Under the pieces are notes generated by a model. The model did not search any database, was not told where the DNA came from, and saw only the letters and a program-made list of their open reading frames with translations. The translations under genes were made by a program, and so were the position numbers. This document shows, one piece after another, positions 13,906 through 26,083 of a stretch of 64,000 nt of DNA; the first letter of the stretch is position 1; every line of letters begins with the position of its first letter. The DNA is taken from positions 1,174,286 to 1,238,285 of the forward strand of contig SSNP01000068.1 of NCBI GenBank assembly GCA_006937955.1. Direction: 5' to 3'. The DNA comes from Pachypanchax playfairii (taxonomy: Eukaryota > Chordata > Actinopteri > Cyprinodontiformes > Aplocheilidae).

Positions 13906-14190
13906 TTTGATCCACACATTGTGTTTCTGTCTCTATTAAATTAACCTATTAATAATAATAATCCCTGCTGGGGTTACCATCCATTCAGCAGCTGAGACTC
14001 TACCCCACAGCTGCCCAGATGTTGGCTGTAATAAATAATTTAGATGTTGGATGACAAAAAAGGATGATGAAAAAATCAAAAGGGGCTAATATGTTTGTGA
14101 AAGTCTTGTTGATTTTTACACAAAGAGCAGCTTCAGTCACTGAAAACTTGGGAGACTGAAACAGCCTTTGTGAAACATTATCTATTTCCA

Positions 14191-14240
14191 ACACACACAC
14201 ACACACATTGACCTGCCTCTCCCCTCTCTGTTTTGTTCAG

Positions 14241-14278
<38 letters not shown>
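14191..14278. repeat. two CA microsatellites
   Basis: CA at 14191-14207 and a longer CA at 14243-14278 (36 bp), separated by 35 bp of C/T-rich sequence. Confidence 0.93.
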
Positions 14279-14280
<2 letters not shown>

Positions 14281-16425
14281 GAGAGGATCAGTTCTTTTCC
14301 ATGGTGACAGAGGGTCATATTTCTTGCTTTGATCTTCACCTCTCCCTCTGTGATCCTTCACTCTCCTCTGTTTTCATACAGAAAACAGAGACAAGGAGAG
14401 AGAGAGCATCTTTCCAGTGTCTCTCGCCCAGGCTGGTTGGTAAGATGGTAAGTGAAGCATGAAACCAACTTTTCAGCCCCTGAGACACACAAACATGCAC
14501 TCAGCCTCTGAGTTGCTGGATAGAAAGTGTGAAAAACAGTAATCTGAAAACAGGATGTGACGAACCTGCTTATTTCACTCCAGACATGTTCATGATAACC
14601 AACAATGAGTTTTACACTCGTGCAGATCGGTCTCTTCAAAACGTTAACAGTTTTTTAAAGGAATTATGTTAAGTCAGTGTTCATGTTCATACCAGTGAAG
14701 GATTGAAGCTTTCCAGTCTTTAACATTTAGATTTAGTATTTTGGGGAGAGAATTCAAAGAGTTATGAGCATCCCCTGTAAAAAATAACTAATGTAGATTA
14801 TCTCTATATTAAATTATTGGAATATTTAGTTTGATGTACTAAATTTAATATTACTGACGGTTATCTTCAACACTTTACTGTCACAACCTCCTCTAATATG
14901 TCTTTTCATGAGTTGTGTTTGTTGTTACATAACAAGGATCAAAAGGGTTTGATAAGGATCCCAATCGGGGCTGAAGCAGAGTCCATCATGTAAAAGGAAT
15001 CTGGGACGGTTGATGTTTTGTCTTCAGGTGTCCCATGTGGATCATTTCAACATCTACTCTCTACAGCTTTGAATTAAGACGAGGGGGGGTGCAAGTACAG
15101 TTAGGGGTGTAATAAGGTCCAGTTTCGCATGGCTGTGTCTAATTACAGGACCGTAGCTTGGAGAAGATCATACGCTTATTACAAGATGGATGAATTCCAG
15201 AGTTTTTTTCAAAAATGTTTTAAAAAAAAGTTTGTTTTAAATGTAAAACTTTGAGCTGATGTTAAAAGTTACCAACTTCTGTTTTACAACAGAAGAAGTC
15301 TTGTGATATATTTCTGTATTATATCGCATTTAAATGTGAAGTTTTAATGGAAATTTAAATTTGTGAGTATTTACGTCCCAAACTGTCTGAATCAGAAGTT
15401 CAACGACAGGCAAAATGTTAGAAACAGATATTTAAAAAATCAAAAGTGACTTTTAGTCCAGCGACAAGGAAAAACTCTGATAAGGAGCAAAACAAGAGAC
15501 TCCAAACACACACAAACAACTTCATTAAATATGTAACACAAACATCCAAATAAAAAGTTTACGATTATTTTACAAATAACAAAAAAAAAAAGAAAACTTT
15601 GCAATAGAAGCTGGTTTCCATCATTGTAATGATGTAAAACCCGACATTTTGAAATAAAAATGTAAATTTAGAAAATGTTTAATATTATAGAATCACTAAT
15701 TCAAAGTAAAACTAAAACTTGGTCTTTATCACACTGAAATAATCTGAAGTGTTGGACTGGATTGGTTATTTAAACCATTCAGACTAAGACACCTCAGTTC
15801 TCTAATAACCAAATGAGTAAACACATTTATTATTATTGTTGTTGTTGTTGTTTAATAATCTTGTGTTTTGTGGTCAAATCTCCTGAAACCGTGTAAGAAG
15901 CTGTTGTTGGTCGGTGCCTGGCTGTTAACACACTGTCACACCACAGCGCATGACCTCAGCTACCCATCGGCCAACGCTTTAACCTTTATCAATTAACCAG
16001 CAGCACAAAGTGGAGCTGAAACCAGACACACACACTCACGCAATGAAACACACACCAAACACGCAACAAGCGGCCCGTGCAGAGGAGTGCGAACCCCAAC
16101 ACGCACACATGTAACCAGACCCAGTCTGACAACTGATAGCTCTGTTTGTGCTTTTTAGATTGTGCGTGTGTGTTTGTGTGACACACATCTCGACGAGGAG
16201 GCACAACTGACCACATTGGAGTGTGTGTGTGTTTTAGAAACCACTGTGTTCCATTAAAATAACTTAATGCTCCATGCAGGAGAATGAAAACCTGATAAAA
16301 AGCTTCACGCTGAGTGTGTGTGGAGTTTTTCCTGTAAGTGTGTGTGAAGCTGCGACACTTCAACAAACCAAAACGACTTCTCTTCCCTCTGCGTTACACA
16401 CAATACAACCTCCATCATCGGAGCG

Positions 16426-16452
16426 GTGTGTGTGTGTGTGTGTGTGTGTGTG
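16426..16452. repeat. (GT)13 microsatellite
   Basis: Uninterrupted GT tract of 27 bp. Confidence 0.93.
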
Positions 16453-17713
16453 GGCTCTAACAGCCTGTCGTGATAAGGAGAGCCCAGAATAACACTCCGA
16501 CATCAGCAACCCTCCCTCCTGTCACTCACTATCGATTCTTTCTCTCTCACACACACAAACACACACACAAAAAGCAAAGAGGTGACAAAGAAGCAGAAAA
16601 CACTCCGTCACTCTCACTCAGATCAAAACCAGCTCATGCTTTCATAAAAAAATGTCATATCAGTAAGACACAACATTTCAATAAAAGCTACTCAGTCTTT
16701 CTGGTCTCCAGTTCAAATAATCAGAAAACAATCGTTACATCCAGGCTGATGGATGTAAAATACTTCAGCCACTTTCAGCATTTTATTCTTATTTTCTGTG
16801 ATGTTTGTGTCGGAATGTCGGATTCTGTTCGTTTGAATCACAACCTCGCTTCACGTCACCAACCCTCCTAACGTCGTCTCATGGTTTTCACACTTCACAA
16901 CTTGTGAAAACTAAATTGAGACGAGTTCCAGAACAACATGTGACCATATTCAGACCAAACGCGTCTCGAGAAGTTCTCAGACTTGTTTTAAATCTGAGTG
17001 ACGGTGAGTCGAGAACTCTCGCCAACGTTGTTCGAACATCAGTGACAGTTGCAGCTCATGGACCTCGAGGTGCAGCTTGTTGTCAACCATCATGATCTAA
17101 ACGGGCTTGGGACCGTCATGGTGGCGTTTTTACAGCTTCCATCTGGTTTGTGAGAAACTCAAGCAGAATTCAGTAACGTGTGTTTCTCTTTCAGCCGTCG
17201 ATCTTTAAAGAAACGACGCTTTCTGTTTAAATCACAACAAAAAAACACAAATATAAACAAATCAATGACCAAAATTTAATCAAAAGTTATTTCTCATCGT
17301 GTTGTTCTGATGGAGTTAAATTAAAACAGACATGTTCCAGCACCATGTTTCTCTATGCTGGTTCAACTTAAAAAAAACAAAGTTATTTTAGTTCATAAGT
17401 TGTCTTTTAATCATTTACACAACAGGATTGCACAATGTTTTAATATTAACACAAGCACATAGTTGTTGATCCAATGAAACTGGATCAAAACCCCAGAAAT
17501 TTACAACAAGATCAGAAAATGGTAGATTATTCAAAAATCTGCAGCTTACTGAGTCACTAGTTAATAACTTTTTTTCTTTCACTGTGGAACTTTTGTGTTT
17601 CTGCCAAATTCTTTACAAGGAGATCCTGAAGAAACATTTTAAATTAAAAGGAAACAAAACACAAGTTAACTAAACCAGCATCGAGGCTGCAAGTGGATTA
17701 AAGATGTAATTGC

Positions 17714-17717
<4 letters not shown>

Positions 17718-17746
<29 letters not shown>
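17718..17746. repeat. (CA)14 microsatellite
   Basis: Uninterrupted CA tract of 29 bp. Confidence 0.93.
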
Positions 17747-17750
<4 letters not shown>

Positions 17751-18053
17751 CACACACACTTGTATGGTTTACAGAGAAAACTCAGAATGCTGAAGCACAG
17801 TGGGAGTTTTTTTCCTCCTTCTATGGGCGTGTTAGTATTTAATATTTCCTTTTCTTTTTCCCAGAGAATAATGTTAGGAGGGATTAAAGAGGGTACATGG
17901 TGGTGGGGGGGGGGGGCATTAGAAGAATGTCAATATGATTGGAGGGAGAAAAGTGTGTGTTGGCTGTGCGTTCGACAACAATAGGACCCCAGCCGTGTTG
18001 TTCCATGTGCATTCACATGATCCATTATTACCTCTGACATGTATCGCTGAGAG

Positions 18054-18056
<3 letters not shown>

Positions 18057-18105
<49 letters not shown>
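18057..18105. repeat. (GT)24 microsatellite
   Basis: Uninterrupted GT tract of 49 bp, the longest in dach2 intron 1. Confidence 0.95.
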
Positions 18106-18106
<1 letters not shown>

Positions 18107-20366
18107 CAGGAGTGAATCAAACACACCTGTGATTTTACTTCCATAAAGAACAGAAAAGTAAGTCGACATCAGAACATGAAACAGGATAAAAACATGTAGA
18201 GGTCTGAACATTTCACGCTTAATAAACTTTAGGATGGTTGGCTCGTTTGGTCAGCTAAAAACAGAGGTCACTCGACAACAATCCAGCGACTCCACAGCAA
18301 CGCAATCCCGTGTTAATTATTAGCTGATACTGAACGCCTGCCAGTGAAAACCAGCCATCTATCATCTTCAGCAACACAAAAATAACTGAGCTGGGAGCGC
18401 GGATGACGAGCAGCGTTCCCACCGAGGGCCTGATGTCAAATTCCAGGATCTTTCAAGGAGTTTCCAGAAATACAAGAAAGCACAGAACATTTTACACATT
18501 CGACTGGTTTTTACTTTGAATCAGAAACGAGAAAAAAATGATCTTAAATTCATTCTGCAGAAGGATAACGAGCCCAGATACGCAGCCATCCTCAGCCAAT
18601 AGAAAAACAGGAATTCGAGTTCACACGGAGAGGAACTTTAAAAAGTTCATCATGATGAACCCAAAGTCCCCAACCTCTTTTAGTTTGGAGAAATTTAAAA
18701 TGTAGCTGCATTTTACTAATTAGCACCAATAAATTTGTGCTTAACAGACAACAAATCCTGCCTGCAGCGCTGCAACAAACACACACACGACTATCTGTGG
18801 ATCACGTGTCTGCGTGTTGTTCAGTTTAGACGCTGTTAAATATTCAGAATGGAAACCTGCAGAAATCAGGTGCTGAGGGTTTTAAAAGAATCCCTCTGCA
18901 TCACATCATGTCCCAACAGCTGGATCTCAGAATCCTGCATCCAGATAAACTGCTTCCAGTCCCATTTACACTCATTTAACATCAAATATACGTCAGACAG
19001 AAGGGAAGTTTCCAGAGAAATGGATCGGCTGCAGCATCCCGCGCTGGTGTAAAAATAAAACTGGGTATCAGTTTTATTAACACCATCACACAAACGAAGT
19101 CGTCCATACTGCCCAAATGCTATTTCTGTGCATCCTGTTGCCAAAAAAAATCTCTGGCTAATTAGCTTTGCTTTTCACAGCTGACAAATAAAAATGTACT
19201 TTAGGAGAAAGAGACATTTTGTTCAAATAAAAAGGATTTTTCTTGCTGTTGAACATTTCTGTCCAACTGTATTTAAATCTGTTCTTCTGTTTGATACAGA
19301 GAAAACGTTCCCTGTTGTTACTCGTTTGTTTCTCTTTGGCCTCGACGGTTTTTGTTTTAAAGACAGAAAAACGTCAACACAGGAAGTGCGTGATGCTTTT
19401 TGCGTTTGTGCAATTTAAGAATAAAGGAGAAGCAACTCTTACACAAATACACACAACTTAAATTAGAAGAAGTGGAAGAGAAGTGAAAGACAGGTAAATA
19501 CACACACACACCAAAGGCCTTCCAAACAAACCTACTAATGTGTGTTTACTCAACATCACACTTTAATTTCTGCAACACTCAAACACCTGAATTGTGTTTA
19601 AACACACAAACAGGCTCCGACACACTGTCTCCCACGCACACACACACACACGTGCACGATGAGATAGAAAGGAATGAATTGTGTGTAAACAGTGTGTGTT
19701 GTTTGCTTTGTATTTGTTTGCCGTCTGTGTTTTTATTCTGCTAAAAAGAAACAAACTAATGAAACATGTGTCTGCTTGTTTGTTCTTCTATCAACACACA
19801 CAAGCTGCAGATATGATACAAACACACTTTATCTGGACCCTGAAATAAGTAACAGAGAAAAAAGTTCACCAGACACCAAAATGTTCTGAGAAACCCCTCT
19901 AGAAGCAGATCTGAAACAAATACAGGACTCACTGACCTGATTTACACCAACTACTGACTAGAATTTTAGACTTTTTTTATAAACTAGGACTTGCTGTGGA
20001 GCTCAGTCCTGAGAAGCCTTTAAAGGTGTCATAAATTATTTAAAGAACCACTGAATTAGCATTTTAAAGGATATTGCTGTAGAACTGCTGTGACCATCAA
20101 AACCTGAAAGTACAGAAAGTTTTTACTGGGCATTCAAACATCTAAAATCTGAGAAGAAATAACTGGAGACACCAGAGTGTGTGTTGGTCTGAAACTGTAG
20201 GAAAAGTCCAGAATGTTGGAAAAACGCTGGAAAGTTGCGTGTTGATAGAATAAACACAGCTGGAGGCTGTTTGGATCATTACAGCGACTTTAAACGTGTA
20301 AATAAAATAAAAAGAGTTTGAAGTGAATATTAGGAGAGTAAAGAGGCGCAGGAAGCGCTTGCAGAC

Positions 20367-21043
20367 CTGGCGCTGGTGCAGTCCTGGTACAGAGTCTCGA
20401 AGTCCTTCCTGGAGATGAGTTTGCAGCGATTCACGCCGGGCTGGATGGCGCCGAGCCCCCGCAGGACGCGCACCTGCTCCACGGTGCACACCACCGGCGT
20501 GATGTCCAGCCTCTTCAGCTTGGTGTAGACGGTGTGCAGCCCGCCCACCAGGTGCTTCAGAAAGAGGTCGAACACCTGCGGCAGGCAGATCAGCTCCTGA
20601 CCGTCCACGCTGAAGCTGGCCACCTTCACTCCGTGCACCTCCACCAGCTTGCACTCGCTGCACAGACCCGGGTTGGACGATGTCTGCACCAAGCCGGGGG
20701 AGCTGGGAGTCAGGCCGGCCGCGCTCAGAGAGCCGAGTCCGCTGAGAGAGCCCAGGGCACCGCCGCCTCCGGACACCAGAGGAGCGGCGCCGCCGTTCCC
20801 CAAGCCGGCCAGAGTCCCTCCTGGTCCGGGCAGGAAGGCGCTGAGCATGCTGCTGGTGAGACGCGGGGACGGGGACAGAGAGTGGGAGTGAGAGTGCGAG
20901 TTGGAGTTGGTGTGCGCCGGGCTGGAGGTGCCGGTGGAGGCGGCGGAGGTGTGGAGCCCCTCCGGAGCTGAGCGGTAAAGCCCGACAGGAGTTGGGGCTC
21001 CGGAGCCCGGGGACAGGAGCGGAGGGGAGCCGGGGAGCGACAT
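20367..21043 (-). CDS. dach2: dach2-type dachshund family protein, first coding exon (partial gene)
   Basis: Nuclear transcriptional cofactor of the Ski/Sno/Dac family, known to act with Six and Eya proteins. The exon encodes 225 codons plus two bases. Residues 1-127 are low-complexity Gly/Ser/Pro with a His-Ser run (about 49-55). Residues about 129-222 form the complete Dachshund box 1 (Ski/Sno/Dac) domain, including the ELICLPQVFDLFLKHLVGG core and the RGLGAIQPGVNRCKLI segment. VDGQELICLPQVF and KLKRLDI match DACH2 rather than DACH1 (which I recall as VEGCELICLPQAF and KLKRLEI). The ATG at 21043 was chosen because the following residues resemble the human DACH2 N-terminus; an in-frame ATG at 21157 would add 38 residues. 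The exon ends in AG with donor GT at 20366-20365, leaving a split Arg codon. Dachshund box 2 and the rest of the gene are not in the window. DACH2 rather than DACH1 is fairly sure; which teleost duplicate this is remains unknown. Confidence 0.92.
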
Positions 21044-21340
21044 GAAGGAGGTGATAGTGGAGAGTGGTGAAGACGCGCACACACTCTCTCCTTCTGTTTG
21101 TCTCTTTCCAGTTGGAAACCACTTGTGCGTCTGTTTGGGGAGTTTTCTCTGACTCACTTCTCTCCTTAATTCCTCCTAATTTTTCCTCTTTTTCTCTTTA
21201 ACTCTTCCCTCTTTCCATCCAGGATAAACTCTCACTCTTGAAATCCGTGCGTGGACTGTCCGGTCTCAGCGTAAAACAACCAGGATCAGACTCCAGGTCA
21301 GCCTTCAGCCTGACCCCGCCTCCTCCACCGTGACAGACAC
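21044..21340 (-). promoter_or_regulatory. dach2: probable dach2 5' untranslated leader
   Basis: This is the sequence immediately upstream of the dach2 start on the minus strand. It is purine-rich on that strand and contains a six-codon upstream ORF at 21198-21218 (minus). It also contains two further upstream ATGs: one in frame at 21157, and one out of frame at 21122 that opens a long overlapping frame. The transcription start is not visible, so the extent of the leader is an inference from the promoter motifs just beyond it. Confidence 0.5.
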
Positions 21341-21348
21341 ACTCTTGA

Positions 21349-21400
21349 ACCAATCAGAGAAATGTACGGCTGTGATTGGTAGGGACAGAGGGGGCGGGCC
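21349..21400 (-). promoter_or_regulatory. dach2 promoter motifs: inverted CCAAT pair and GC box
   Basis: ACCAATCA at 21349-21356 and its exact reverse complement TGATTGGT at 21373-21380 form an inverted pair of CCAAT boxes with start points 24 bp apart. A GGGGCGGG GC box follows at 21391-21398. The cluster sits about 310-360 bp upstream of the dach2 ATG, a typical place for NF-Y and Sp/KLF sites in a TATA-less promoter. Motifs are seen directly; function is inferred. Confidence 0.55.
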
Positions 21401-22599
21401 GTAACACACTCCACTGATGTGTGTTTGTGTTTATCGGTCAGATCTGTCGCTCTGCTGTTTCATAAACTTTCTCACGAGCTGCTTCTTCTCCAACGGGAAG
21501 TTTTTATTTGTCCTCTACATCTTTTTTTGCCTCACCCTCCCAATTAGAGTTTTAGTGTGTGCATGTGCGCGCGTGTGTTTGTCAGATTGTTGCTTATGTG
21601 CGAGCTCTGGCGGCGGGACGCATGTTCTTCACACAAACTGACCACCAGTCAGCGAACAAGTGGCACAAAGTTTCAGAAAGAGACAGACTGAAAAAACAGA
21701 ATGACGTAAAATAGATGTGCAAAACTGAATAATCCTGGAGATTATTTAAATCACAAAAGATGAAGAGGAAGAAAACGAGGATTAACAAAATAAAAGACCA
21801 GAAAAGAATAAAACAAGAGATCACGGAGCAGCATCAAAGAGAATTAGGGATGTGTGTGTTTAAAGAGTAAAACAGGATGGTGTGGATTACAGACAGACAG
21901 GGGTTTATAATCCCATGTAATCTCATTAGATTGAGAAACCCTGACTGAATGAAAACACACTCATGCTGAAGTAGATAATGAGGGTTAAACAGGAAGTCAT
22001 CCATTTATTTTAGTTTCACTCAGTTCATTATTTAGACCTAAACAAGATGTTTGGAAAAAACCAAAACTAGTTCAAGTTTCAGACTAAACAAGAAGGATTT
22101 TTAAAACATGCATACTGATCTGAGACTCAGCTCATAGGAGGATTGTCTTATGTTCATGCTCACCATATCTTTACATTTCAAACACACAGGGAATATTCAG
22201 ATTTCAGGATGAATCTAAAATACATTTAAACCTTTACATGTTCATGTCCAACTGTTCAATGTTTCAGGATTTTTACACAACTTGTTGTTCTCTAACAAGG
22301 AGCTTAACAGCTAAAATCCCAACAGCTGTTTGATCTACGAAACAACCAATAAACATTCTGGTTCAATCAGATTTGGTATTTAAACAGCTTCATCATGATG
22401 TTCACATGTTGACATCATGTGACCAAGATGACACCTAACAACTGATCAACACCTCGCCATCGCAAAGTTTCAAACAAGATGGTCTCCGACAGATGTAGCT
22501 ATTGAGCTGAGTGTCACAGTGTCATCAGCAGGTTGCAACAGAGAGACTTGAAGAGTCACATGGACGACCTTTGGCCTTTTGTGAAACTGGATGATTAAT
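21401..22599. other. intergenic, nothing recognised
   Basis: Upstream side of dach2. AT-rich unique-looking sequence with short ORFs only; no gene, RNA gene or clear repeat was seen. Confidence 0.5.
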
Positions 22600-23262
22600 G
22601 TCACTCAACTCCAGACACATTTAAGACAGCTGTATGTACTAGACAACCTGTAAAGGTACCAGACCACGCCTCCAGGTACAGGCATCATCGTCTTTCATGG
22701 ACCAGGGAGCATTTACACTGGTTGAGGGACCAGTGTACCTCAGTGATGTTCTCTGATGGAAGCTGATTCACACTGAGCAGAAACGTTGGACACCAACAAT
22801 GTGGGAGACATCAAAGAGAGTGTTATGCATCAGTCACTGTTGTCACCTGACGAGCCTTTGGTGGTGTTACAGAGTGGACAGGTGGGTCCGAACTGTCCTA
22901 CATATAGTGAATGGTACAGTGGTGAGATAAAAATACCTGAATAACATCATGAATCCAGCCATTGTGTCCCTGTATGAACAACACAGCCCTCAATTCATCT
23001 TCCTGGACCAAAATGCTCCAGATCATCCAGGTCTCATCGTTAGGGAACAGCTGCTGAAGACGGGGGTACCTTGAAGAGAGAGACCTGGACTTTCCCCAGA
23101 CTCGAATATCACAGAAAACTCTGGATCACAGAACCTCAATGACCTTAACCCTTTAAGAAGAGTGGGACATCTCGCCTCAGCAGACAGTAAGTCGACTTAT
23201 GAAAAGCACGAGACAACGTTGTCAATCTGTAAGTGATGCTCAAGGTCACATGACACATTATT
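22600..23262 (+). mobile_element. decayed Tc1/mariner-type transposase relic
   Basis: Pieces of a fish Tc1-like DDE transposase can be read on the plus strand in shifting frames. At about 22870-22905 there are remnants of the GGVxVWGG region. From 22991, QFIFLDQNAPDHPG corresponds to the (F/C)MxDNAxxH block holding the second catalytic Asp; the Asn is kept and the Asp of the DNA pair is changed to Gln. From about 23157, EEWDISPQQTVSRLMKS then RQRCQSVSDAQGH matches the conserved C-terminus (EEWD.IPQ..I..L..SM..R...V). The usual SPDLNPIE segment is lost. Multiple stops and frame changes make it a fossil. No inverted terminal repeats were identified. Confidence 0.75.
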
Positions 23263-23961
23263 GACACATTGACATGTTTTGTTGCTGTTTAACTCACAAC
23301 TGTTGTTGGATTTTATTTTAATAAAATGAGCTGATGAAATCACCATCACATGCTTCTACTGAAATACCTCACTTTGATGATGTAACATCTCTGTAGTGGG
23401 AATGTTTTACACTTTCTATAGATTTCACCTAAAAGCTAAATATCCCATAAGTAGTGTATGACCTAGACTTGTACAAACACCACTAGACCTGCTTGTTCCT
23501 GCTCAGCTGAAAAATACACATCTGCTTATCTCTAAATAAACAACATGGAGTCAAATTGAGACATTTTAGAGAAGAATCACAGATATAAAAGACGAGCAGG
23601 AAATGGTGATGTGGAAAAGTGCAGCAGAAAGAATAAAAAAAGCAGGACAAAGAAAGAACAGAAGTAAAAGAGGATTCAGAATGTGATGATTAGTCTCTGA
23701 GGACTAATAATAATCAAACTAAAGCTGGACTCAGAGAAAGACAGAGAGAGATGAGCTCTTAGTGGAGGTGAATCTCTCTCTGTGGGGAGATAATCACCAA
23801 GATGAACTTGAAGTTGGACTTCTGGACACAGAGTGAGAAGAAAAGAAGAGGAGTGGACTCAGAAAGTCAGAGAGGATGAAGGAGGGAAGGAAGCGTAACC
23901 TCCAAATGAGGAGAAACTTCAGACTCTGAAGGAGGAAGTTGGTGTAACGCTGTCAGGGTTG

Positions 23962-24000
23962 NNNNNNNNNNNNNNNNNNNNNNNNNNNNNNNNNNNNNNN
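23962..24000. other. assembly gap (39 N)
   Basis: A run of 39 N. Its true length is unknown. Sequence on both sides is non-coding and purine-rich, so a collapsed low-complexity tract is possible. Confidence 1.
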
Positions 24001-25539
24001 AAGCAGAAGAAACAATCTTTCTGAATGACGTCACAGTTCCAAACAGACAGGAAACAAGTGCAATCATGTTTCATGAATCATGAATGTTGCTGATAAAACT
24101 TTGATGTAATTCACAGGATGAGAGCAGGTTACTCTTCTCCCAGTTATATTCCAGCTGTTTTAATAAAAATACACAACACAGTTTCTCAACTTCTCTGTTA
24201 AAAGATTGTTTTCACACAATGTTACTAATTATTTTTAAAATTCCTTCAATTTTAATCCCAAACTCGTGGGTTTATCTCTAACTGAAAATGTGTAAGTTTG
24301 ATTGACTAATAAGAAAATATGTTGTGATGATATAAAATCCTATTTTAGCACAAAGCATGTTGTTTCTCTAAACATCATCTGTTTATCCCCCTCGAGAGTC
24401 ACATGAAAAACAGTATAAAGAATAAACCAGTGAAAAAAACTCTGTACAGCAAAATCCAAGAAAAAACAAAAATGTAAATCTTTTGTCCGCTCACACGTCC
24501 AAACTGAGTTTTTTATGAAACAAACCTGAGATTTTAACAAACACTGTCTAAAAGTGATTTTTTTTTTTAGTTTATCCATGTGTACATGACTGTAAAAAAG
24601 TAGAATTTTATAGAAACAACAAGTCAGTGATGTTCCATCTAGCTAGCTCGGTTGTTACTGTCGTCATCAAACTTCAGCCTTGAGCTGAAAACCGATAATC
24701 AGGAAATGGTTAAAAACTGTCAAGTTTCTGGAGTTTTTATCCATCTTACACACAATATCTTTTTAAGTTTAAATAAATTCTGATATCTGAACATAATGTT
24801 ACCACGTACTGGTCTGGTATGAGCTTTTTTAGTGTTTTTATTAAAATTATATATGAACAGTGTGTGTTATTTATAAATACTTGTGTTTTCCCTGGACAGT
24901 GTTGATCCTTCCAAAAGAGGAAATCATTGTTTATCTGTTTAAAAATATATAAAGTTGTCAAGTTGAGTTCTTAATAAAAAATAATGCTCTGAACATGTCA
25001 AATGTCTTAACTCTATTAACAAGCAGCTGATTTCTAACACAGTTTCAGTTTTCTTAAACTCTTATTTTAACTTTTTTTATTTGGTTATTCAATATTTATT
25101 TTGTATGAAAACGACTAAACGACTCTCTCATTCACTGGATGAAGAGTTTTTGCAGAAATTTATAATAATAATAAAACAGAAGAAAGTTCAAACAGTGAGA
25201 TGTTGGAAGATTTAACAGATAAACTGACAATGAAGTGATGAAACCCAAAGAGGGTGATTATAAAGCAGCAGCAGGTGTGTAGATGATCCAACACCAGTCC
25301 CAAACAAGGAACACAAAACACAAAAATCAATTTAAGCCAAAACCTCAGACAGTAACAAAGATTAAAACATACAAATAAAATGATATAGTGATCATCATGA
25401 GTCGCTTCAGTCTCAGAATCCATGTGGTAAAATTAAAAACAGCTGTCAGATGTTAAATAATGGAAGATTAAGAAGGTGGTTCTGATGACCATGATGTCTG
25501 CGCAGTGGAACAGATGGTCACACTGCTGATTCAAACCTC
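24001..25539. other. intergenic, nothing recognised
   Basis: AT-rich sequence with poly-T/A runs and only short shadow ORFs. No feature could be supported. Confidence 0.5.
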
Positions 25540-25756
25540 TGACTGGGGTGTCTGTATGTGTCTGCATGGGTTTCCTCCCACATGCCATAAACATGCATGT
25601 TAGGTTGATTGGTGACTCTAAATCAGCCCAAGGTGTGAGTGAGTGTCTCTATGTGGCTCTGTGATGGACTGGTGGCTGGTCCAAGGTGTGTCCCACACCC
25701 CACCCCGTGGCCCTGAACAGGAGCAAGCAGGAACAGAAATTAAGATGGATGGATTA
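25540..25756 (+). repeat. fish interspersed repeat, copy 1 (ends in GGATGGAT)
   Basis: The text GGGTTTCCTCCCACATGCC, then GTTAGGTTGATTGGTGACTC and TGTGATGGACTGGTGGC, is an abundant fish repeat whose 3' end runs into GGATGGAT. The assignment is supported inside the window: positions 61945-62090 carry a reverse copy sharing TGTGATGGACTGGTG and CCCTGAACAGGA(G/A)CAAG. A short third piece is at about 31047-31070. The parent family was not named with certainty. Confidence 0.7.
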
Positions 25757-26017
25757 TTTTGAAGCTTGTTTTAAAGCCGACATTTTGAAACCAGGATTCG
25801 ACATCTCACAAGCAAATAACCCAGATTTGTTGGAGTCAACAGAGTCTGAAGAACAAGAGAGAAGCAGAAGTATTGTGTTGCATATTTTGGACTGGGTGAC
25901 ATTGGTCTGCTGGCTTGTTAAAAGTTTTTTATTTACTGCACTTTGGGATAAAAACATGAATGAAATAGAGCCTCAGGCTGAATGTGTGTCTCTTAAAACT
26001 TTTTGTCTAAAATGCCT

Positions 26018-26020
<3 letters not shown>

Positions 26021-26078
<58 letters not shown>
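26021..26078. repeat. (CA)29 microsatellite
   Basis: Uninterrupted CA tract of 58 bp, the longest dinucleotide tract in the window. Short TG tracts follow at 26191-26207 and 26273-26286. Confidence 0.96.

Positions 26079-26083
<5 letters not shown>

Larger units (their letters stand above)
1..20366 (-). other. dach2: dach2 intron 1, partial (non-coding)
   Basis: The stretch lies downstream of the dach2 exon 1 donor. It is AT-rich with long CA/TG tracts, poly-A/T runs and a few repeat fragments listed separately. I looked on the minus strand for the next dach exon (expected to encode the basic RPGRPPKR-type segment) and saw none, so the intron runs off the left edge. Very long first introns are known in dachshund genes. 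No ORF here looks like a gene; most are short or made from CA/TG or pyrimidine tracts. Confidence 0.7.

Noticed and set aside
16805..17095. 96-codon ORF with several CpG
   Set aside because: No domain, signal or splice context was recognised; it lies in dach2 intron 1 on the opposite strand. Kept as unproven.
1..20366. Further dach2 exons in the left part of the window
   Set aside because: No minus-strand segment resembling the RPGRPPKR exon or the coiled-coil Dachshund box 2 exons was seen.
20534..20971. A 145-codon plus-strand ORF over dach2 exon 1
   Set aside because: Antisense shadow of the GC-rich coding exon.
20142..21122. A 326-codon minus-strand frame overlapping dach2 exon 1
   Set aside because: It runs through the exon 1 splice donor into the intron, is Arg/Pro/Leu-rich as expected for an alternative frame of GC-rich DNA, and has no domain.
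21044..21157. A longer dach2 N-terminus from the in-frame ATG at 21157
   Set aside because: The additional 38 residues do not resemble DACH2, whereas the ATG at 21043 starts a segment similar to the human N-terminus. It cannot be excluded without transcripts.
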